Shown: positions 37,329 to 39,606 of the stretch, in pieces
Position numbering within the stretch: position 1 is the stretch's first letter
Layout: each line of letters starts with the position of its first letter
Assembly (NCBI GenBank): GCA_030849805.1
Contig: JASANZ010002051.1
Location: forward strand, 1-39,606
From: Sergeia podlipaevii
Taxonomy: Eukaryota; Euglenozoa; Kinetoplastea; Trypanosomatida; Trypanosomatidae
DNA length: 39,606 nucleotides
Direction: 5' to 3'
Program-made: the position numbers and the translations under genes
Notes under the pieces: model-generated
What the model was told of the DNA's origin: nothing
The model's input: the letters and a program-made list of their open reading frames with translations, nothing else
Databases searched by the model: none

Positions 37329-39371
37329 CTACACATCTCTCTCGCCAGGGCTGCGACCAAATGGGACAACACTGCCCAGCATACTTCCTGTCTGCTCCTT
37401 ACCAGGCATCTTGGAGTGCTGGCCGAAGCGACGCAGCATGATGTCTCGTGGTTTGATGTTCCACGCGGTGCGAAGGAGTCGCAAGCGATGTGGTGGATCT
37501 TGCGAGACAGCAATATCCCCATCCTTGCCCAGCGACTGATTTGAAGAAGACTGCTGAATGCGAGTGAGTTCTTCCCGCCACGTATCGGTGCTGGCACTGT
37601 TGCCGTGGCTCTCCACGCAAAGGGCAAGACAGATAATGGTATCATCATTTGGGGTGATGCGAAGGTGACGGAAGAGGCTCATTATCTCCTCTGTCATGAA
37701 CACCCCGCCGTTGGGTGCAGCCGCATTGGCGTTAGCCAGAAGAAGTGAATTGAGCTGGCGTGTTGTGAGGGGCTTGCCAAAGCCAACAAGCTTCTTGATC
37801 TTGCTAAATCCTGATCCGATTGCCCCGACGTGCGCACACAGCTCGATGTACTGGTCATAGATATCGGAAATGCGGTCCTCTGAGCTGCCAATGCTCTCCA
37901 GACGGTCAATAAGAGTGTCGCAATACTGTAGCATGTCAACATGGGGTGCCTCACACGATGCACACGCCTGTGTGAAGAGCAGCACAATCTCTGGCGTGGG
38001 ATTCATATCGAGGTGAATCCACTGCTGGGCATAAAGAGCTAAAGCAAGTTCGGCATCCTTGTGCAGCGCACAATACATGAACGCGATGGTGAAGAGCACG
38101 TAATCCGCGCTCAGCCCGCGCGGCTTCAGCTGCGCAAAGACATCAACAATGTAATCTCCAAAATCCGGCAGTCCACGCACGGCGTACAACAGCCAGTAGT
38201 AGCACTCTAAGGAAAGATGAATGCCGCCGGAATCGGCCTGACGCACAGCGTCAAGAGCCAGCTCAGGGCGTTGAAGCATACCGCACAACCGCAGGTACGC
38301 CTCTATTGTGTTGGTACTCCGAGGAACCTCGTAAAAGTCAAAGAGTGCCCACGCGTCCAGGCCGTACTGAGCGTAATTTACCCCCACCTCCTCCTTCTCT
38401 GCTGCTGCTGCTGCTGCTGCTCCGCCCTCCGTGTCAAGAGATCCCGCTCTACTGTCTCTTGTACGGCTAGCCACCTGCTGCTCTACCCCTAAAGACGCCA
38501 GTACCATAACTTTCTCCAGCATGTTCGGCCGCGCGCGCAGCTTGCGTGCAATGGCTTCCTCCATGATCTGCATCCCCTCCTGCGGTCTCTGTGTCTCCAC
38601 GCACAGTTGCAGCACAGAGTCAAAGAGATTTGTGTCCAGCAAGAAGCCATCTCCGTCCATCTCCTGCTCCACCTCGCGAGCGCGGTTGAGATAGACGTCC
38701 CAGCCCCTATGCCAGTCCTTGCACACAGCGCAGCATCGGATCATCTCTGTGTGTGTCTCCACACCCACATCCACGGGAGGCATGTTGGTGACGGCCATCT
38801 GCTCAAACATCTCTTCTGCACAGTGCAAACTGGCGGGTCTGCGCCACTCATCCAACATTTCTAGTTGATCGCGCTGATAACGAATAAGAGCGGCGCAGCT
38901 TGCGTCAGGCAGCGGCACGCGCTGATACAGAAAGTCATTCAGCAAGCGGTTGGGGGTCGGCAGCATACGAGCATGACGAACAAGTTTGTCAATATCAAGC
39001 AAATGCATATCCCGCTTGAAGTATCCATAGCGAGCGTAGCGCAAGTTGCGGGCGAGCGCGGTCTGATTGTAAATGTGCTTCATTTGTGGTCTGTCGGGGT
39101 CCACCCAGACGCGGTGCGCCTTCTCAAATCCAGGCTCGCCACCAAACAAACCCATTGATGAGTTGGTGAGCGCAGGCCGATGGAGCTCCTTGTATTCAGG
39201 GCTCTCAATGTGTTGTTGGTGTGCCTCCAGTGCTGCGGCAGTGTCGTCAAACCACAAAAGGGGTTGCTGTCCTTGCCGATCACGTTCAGCTGCGCTGGCG
39301 TCTGCAAGCTCCGTGGCAGACGCGAGTGCGAGACGCATGAGGCATCTTCGCACACTACATGAAGACAGCAT
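37329..39371 (-). CDS. PPR/helical-repeat mitochondrial protein
   Basis: The start is placed at the ATG at 39371 (680 residues); an extension of four codons to 39383 would begin with TTG. The N-terminus (MLSSCSVRRCLMRLALASA) has an amphipathic, Arg-rich profile typical of a mitochondrial presequence. The rest is all-helical, with pairs of helices in repeats of about 35 residues, for example THTEMIRCCAVCKDWHRGWDVY, LFDSVLQLCVETQRPQEGMQIM and TIEAYLRLCGMLQRPELALDAV, as in PPR proteins. An Ala run (38399-38421) is encoded by a GCT/CTG microsatellite. Trypanosomatid mitochondria have many PPR proteins in RNA processing and mitoribosomes, so a role in mitochondrial RNA binding is likely; the exact protein was not recognised. 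It is the first gene of the array in this window. Confidence 0.65.
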   Translation of the reverse strand: MLSSCSVRRCLMRLALASATELADASAAERDRQGQQPLLWFDDTAAALEAHQQHIESPEYKELHRPALTNSSMGLFGGEPGFEKAHRVWVDPDRPQMKHIYNQTALARNLRYARYGYFKRDMHLLDIDKLVRHARMLPTPNRLLNDFLYQRVPLPDASCAALIRYQRDQLEMLDEWRRPASLHCAEEMFEQMAVTNMPPVDVGVETHTEMIRCCAVCKDWHRGWDVYLNRAREVEQEMDGDGFLLDTNLFDSVLQLCVETQRPQEGMQIMEEAIARKLRARPNMLEKVMVLASLGVEQQVASRTRDSRAGSLDTEGGAAAAAAAEKEEVGVNYAQYGLDAWALFDFYEVPRSTNTIEAYLRLCGMLQRPELALDAVRQADSGGIHLSLECYYWLLYAVRGLPDFGDYIVDVFAQLKPRGLSADYVLFTIAFMYCALHKDAELALALYAQQWIHLDMNPTPEIVLLFTQACASCEAPHVDMLQYCDTLIDRLESIGSSEDRISDIYDQYIELCAHVGAIGSGFSKIKKLVGFGKPLTTRQLNSLLLANANAAAPNGGVFMTEEIMSLFRHLRITPNDDTIICLALCVESHGNSASTDTWREELTRIQQSSSNQSLGKDGDIAVSQDPPHRLRLLRTAWNIKPRDIMLRRFGQHSKMPGKEQTGSMLGSVVPFGRSPGERDV
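38398..38421. repeat. Coding CTG/GCT triplet repeat
   Basis: About eight triplets (CTG)n on the + strand within the PPR-like gene, read as an Ala run (GGAAAAAAAEKEE) in the protein. Such runs often vary in length between strains. Confidence 0.8.
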
Positions 39372-39606
39372 GAAGCCTAACAAATATATTTATATTTATA
39401 TGTGTGTATGTGTGTGTGGGGGTTAACAAAACACAAAAAAACGATGCTAGATATGTCAGTAGAGGGAGCGGCACCGTGTATATGTATAGTAACTCGGAGA
39501 AGCTGCGACCTACACTACTGTTGCTTCGTAACACTTTCAGCGATGTACAAAGGCCGTACAATATGTGGAAAGAAAGGGAAAAGATTGCATATATATATAG
39601 ATGGTG
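39372..39606. other. Upstream region of the PPR-like gene
   Basis: About 235 bases, AT-rich, with (TG)n near 39402-39418 and (AT) blocks near 39386-39400 and 39590-39600. It probably holds the 5'UTR and splice acceptor of the PPR-like gene; no clear tract is singled out. Confidence 0.4.

Noticed and set aside
39372..39383. Four-codon N-terminal extension of the PPR-like protein
   Set aside because: The first codon is TTG; the ATG at 39371 gives a better presequence start.
1..39606. Functional operon linking PRP31 with U1-70K, or prohibitin with PPR and SMP genes
   Set aside because: Kinetoplastid arrays mix unrelated genes, so neighbourhood alone is not evidence for a pathway. Only the three CLU paralogues are argued to be linked, by homology.
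1..39606. Transposons, IS elements, CRISPR arrays, rRNA genes
   Set aside because: No reverse transcriptase, transposase, spaced repeat array or rRNA-like sequence was recognised on either strand.

Overview
The window looks like nuclear DNA of a kinetoplastid flagellate of the trypanosomatid type; the species cannot be named from sequence alone. Every convincing gene is intronless and on the minus strand. Spacers are AT-rich and carry long sense-strand pyrimidine runs followed by an AG just before the start codon, as expected for spliced-leader trans-splicing of a polycistronic transcript. U1-70K, PRP31 and EIF4G3-like proteins fit trypanosomatid versions. An N inside a gene (5726) and an NNNN gap (15506-15509) mark it as draft assembly.

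In transcription order (high to low coordinate) the array reads: a mitochondrial PPR-like helical-repeat protein (39371-37329); an SMP-domain, MDM12-like protein (36626-35565); a kinesin with a C-terminal PH-like domain (34638-31492); U1-70K (30424-29579); an EIF4G3-like MIF4G protein (29006-27177); prohibitin 1 (25955-25152); a WDR18/IPI3-like WD protein (24152-22914); a short PRP31 with the Nop region only (22461-21667); three adjacent CLU-family proteins (21162-16165, 15081-13000, 11386-4506); TRAPPC2/sedlin (4123-3722); a decayed C2H2 zinc-finger gene (about 3255-2635); and the N-terminal part of a membrane-anchored glycosyltransferase that leaves the window at base 1.

The most unusual region is 4.5-21.2 kb. 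Three neighbouring genes encode divergent relatives of CLU/CLUH/Clu1, each with a different architecture: one has two CLU modules plus IQ motifs, one is a short single-module protein, and one is a giant of about 2,290 residues with CLU, TPRs, about ten degenerate 70-residue repeats and an IQ motif. Between the first two lies a 305-bp tandem duplication broken by a microsatellite gap. This suggests an expanding, reshuffling local family. The giant gene has a frame break at the ambiguous base, most simply a sequencing error.

Genes in such arrays are normally co-transcribed without being functionally linked, so the mixture of splicing, translation, mitochondrial and cytoskeletal genes should not be read as an operon-like pathway. 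All functional calls rest on motif recognition by eye; no database search was run.
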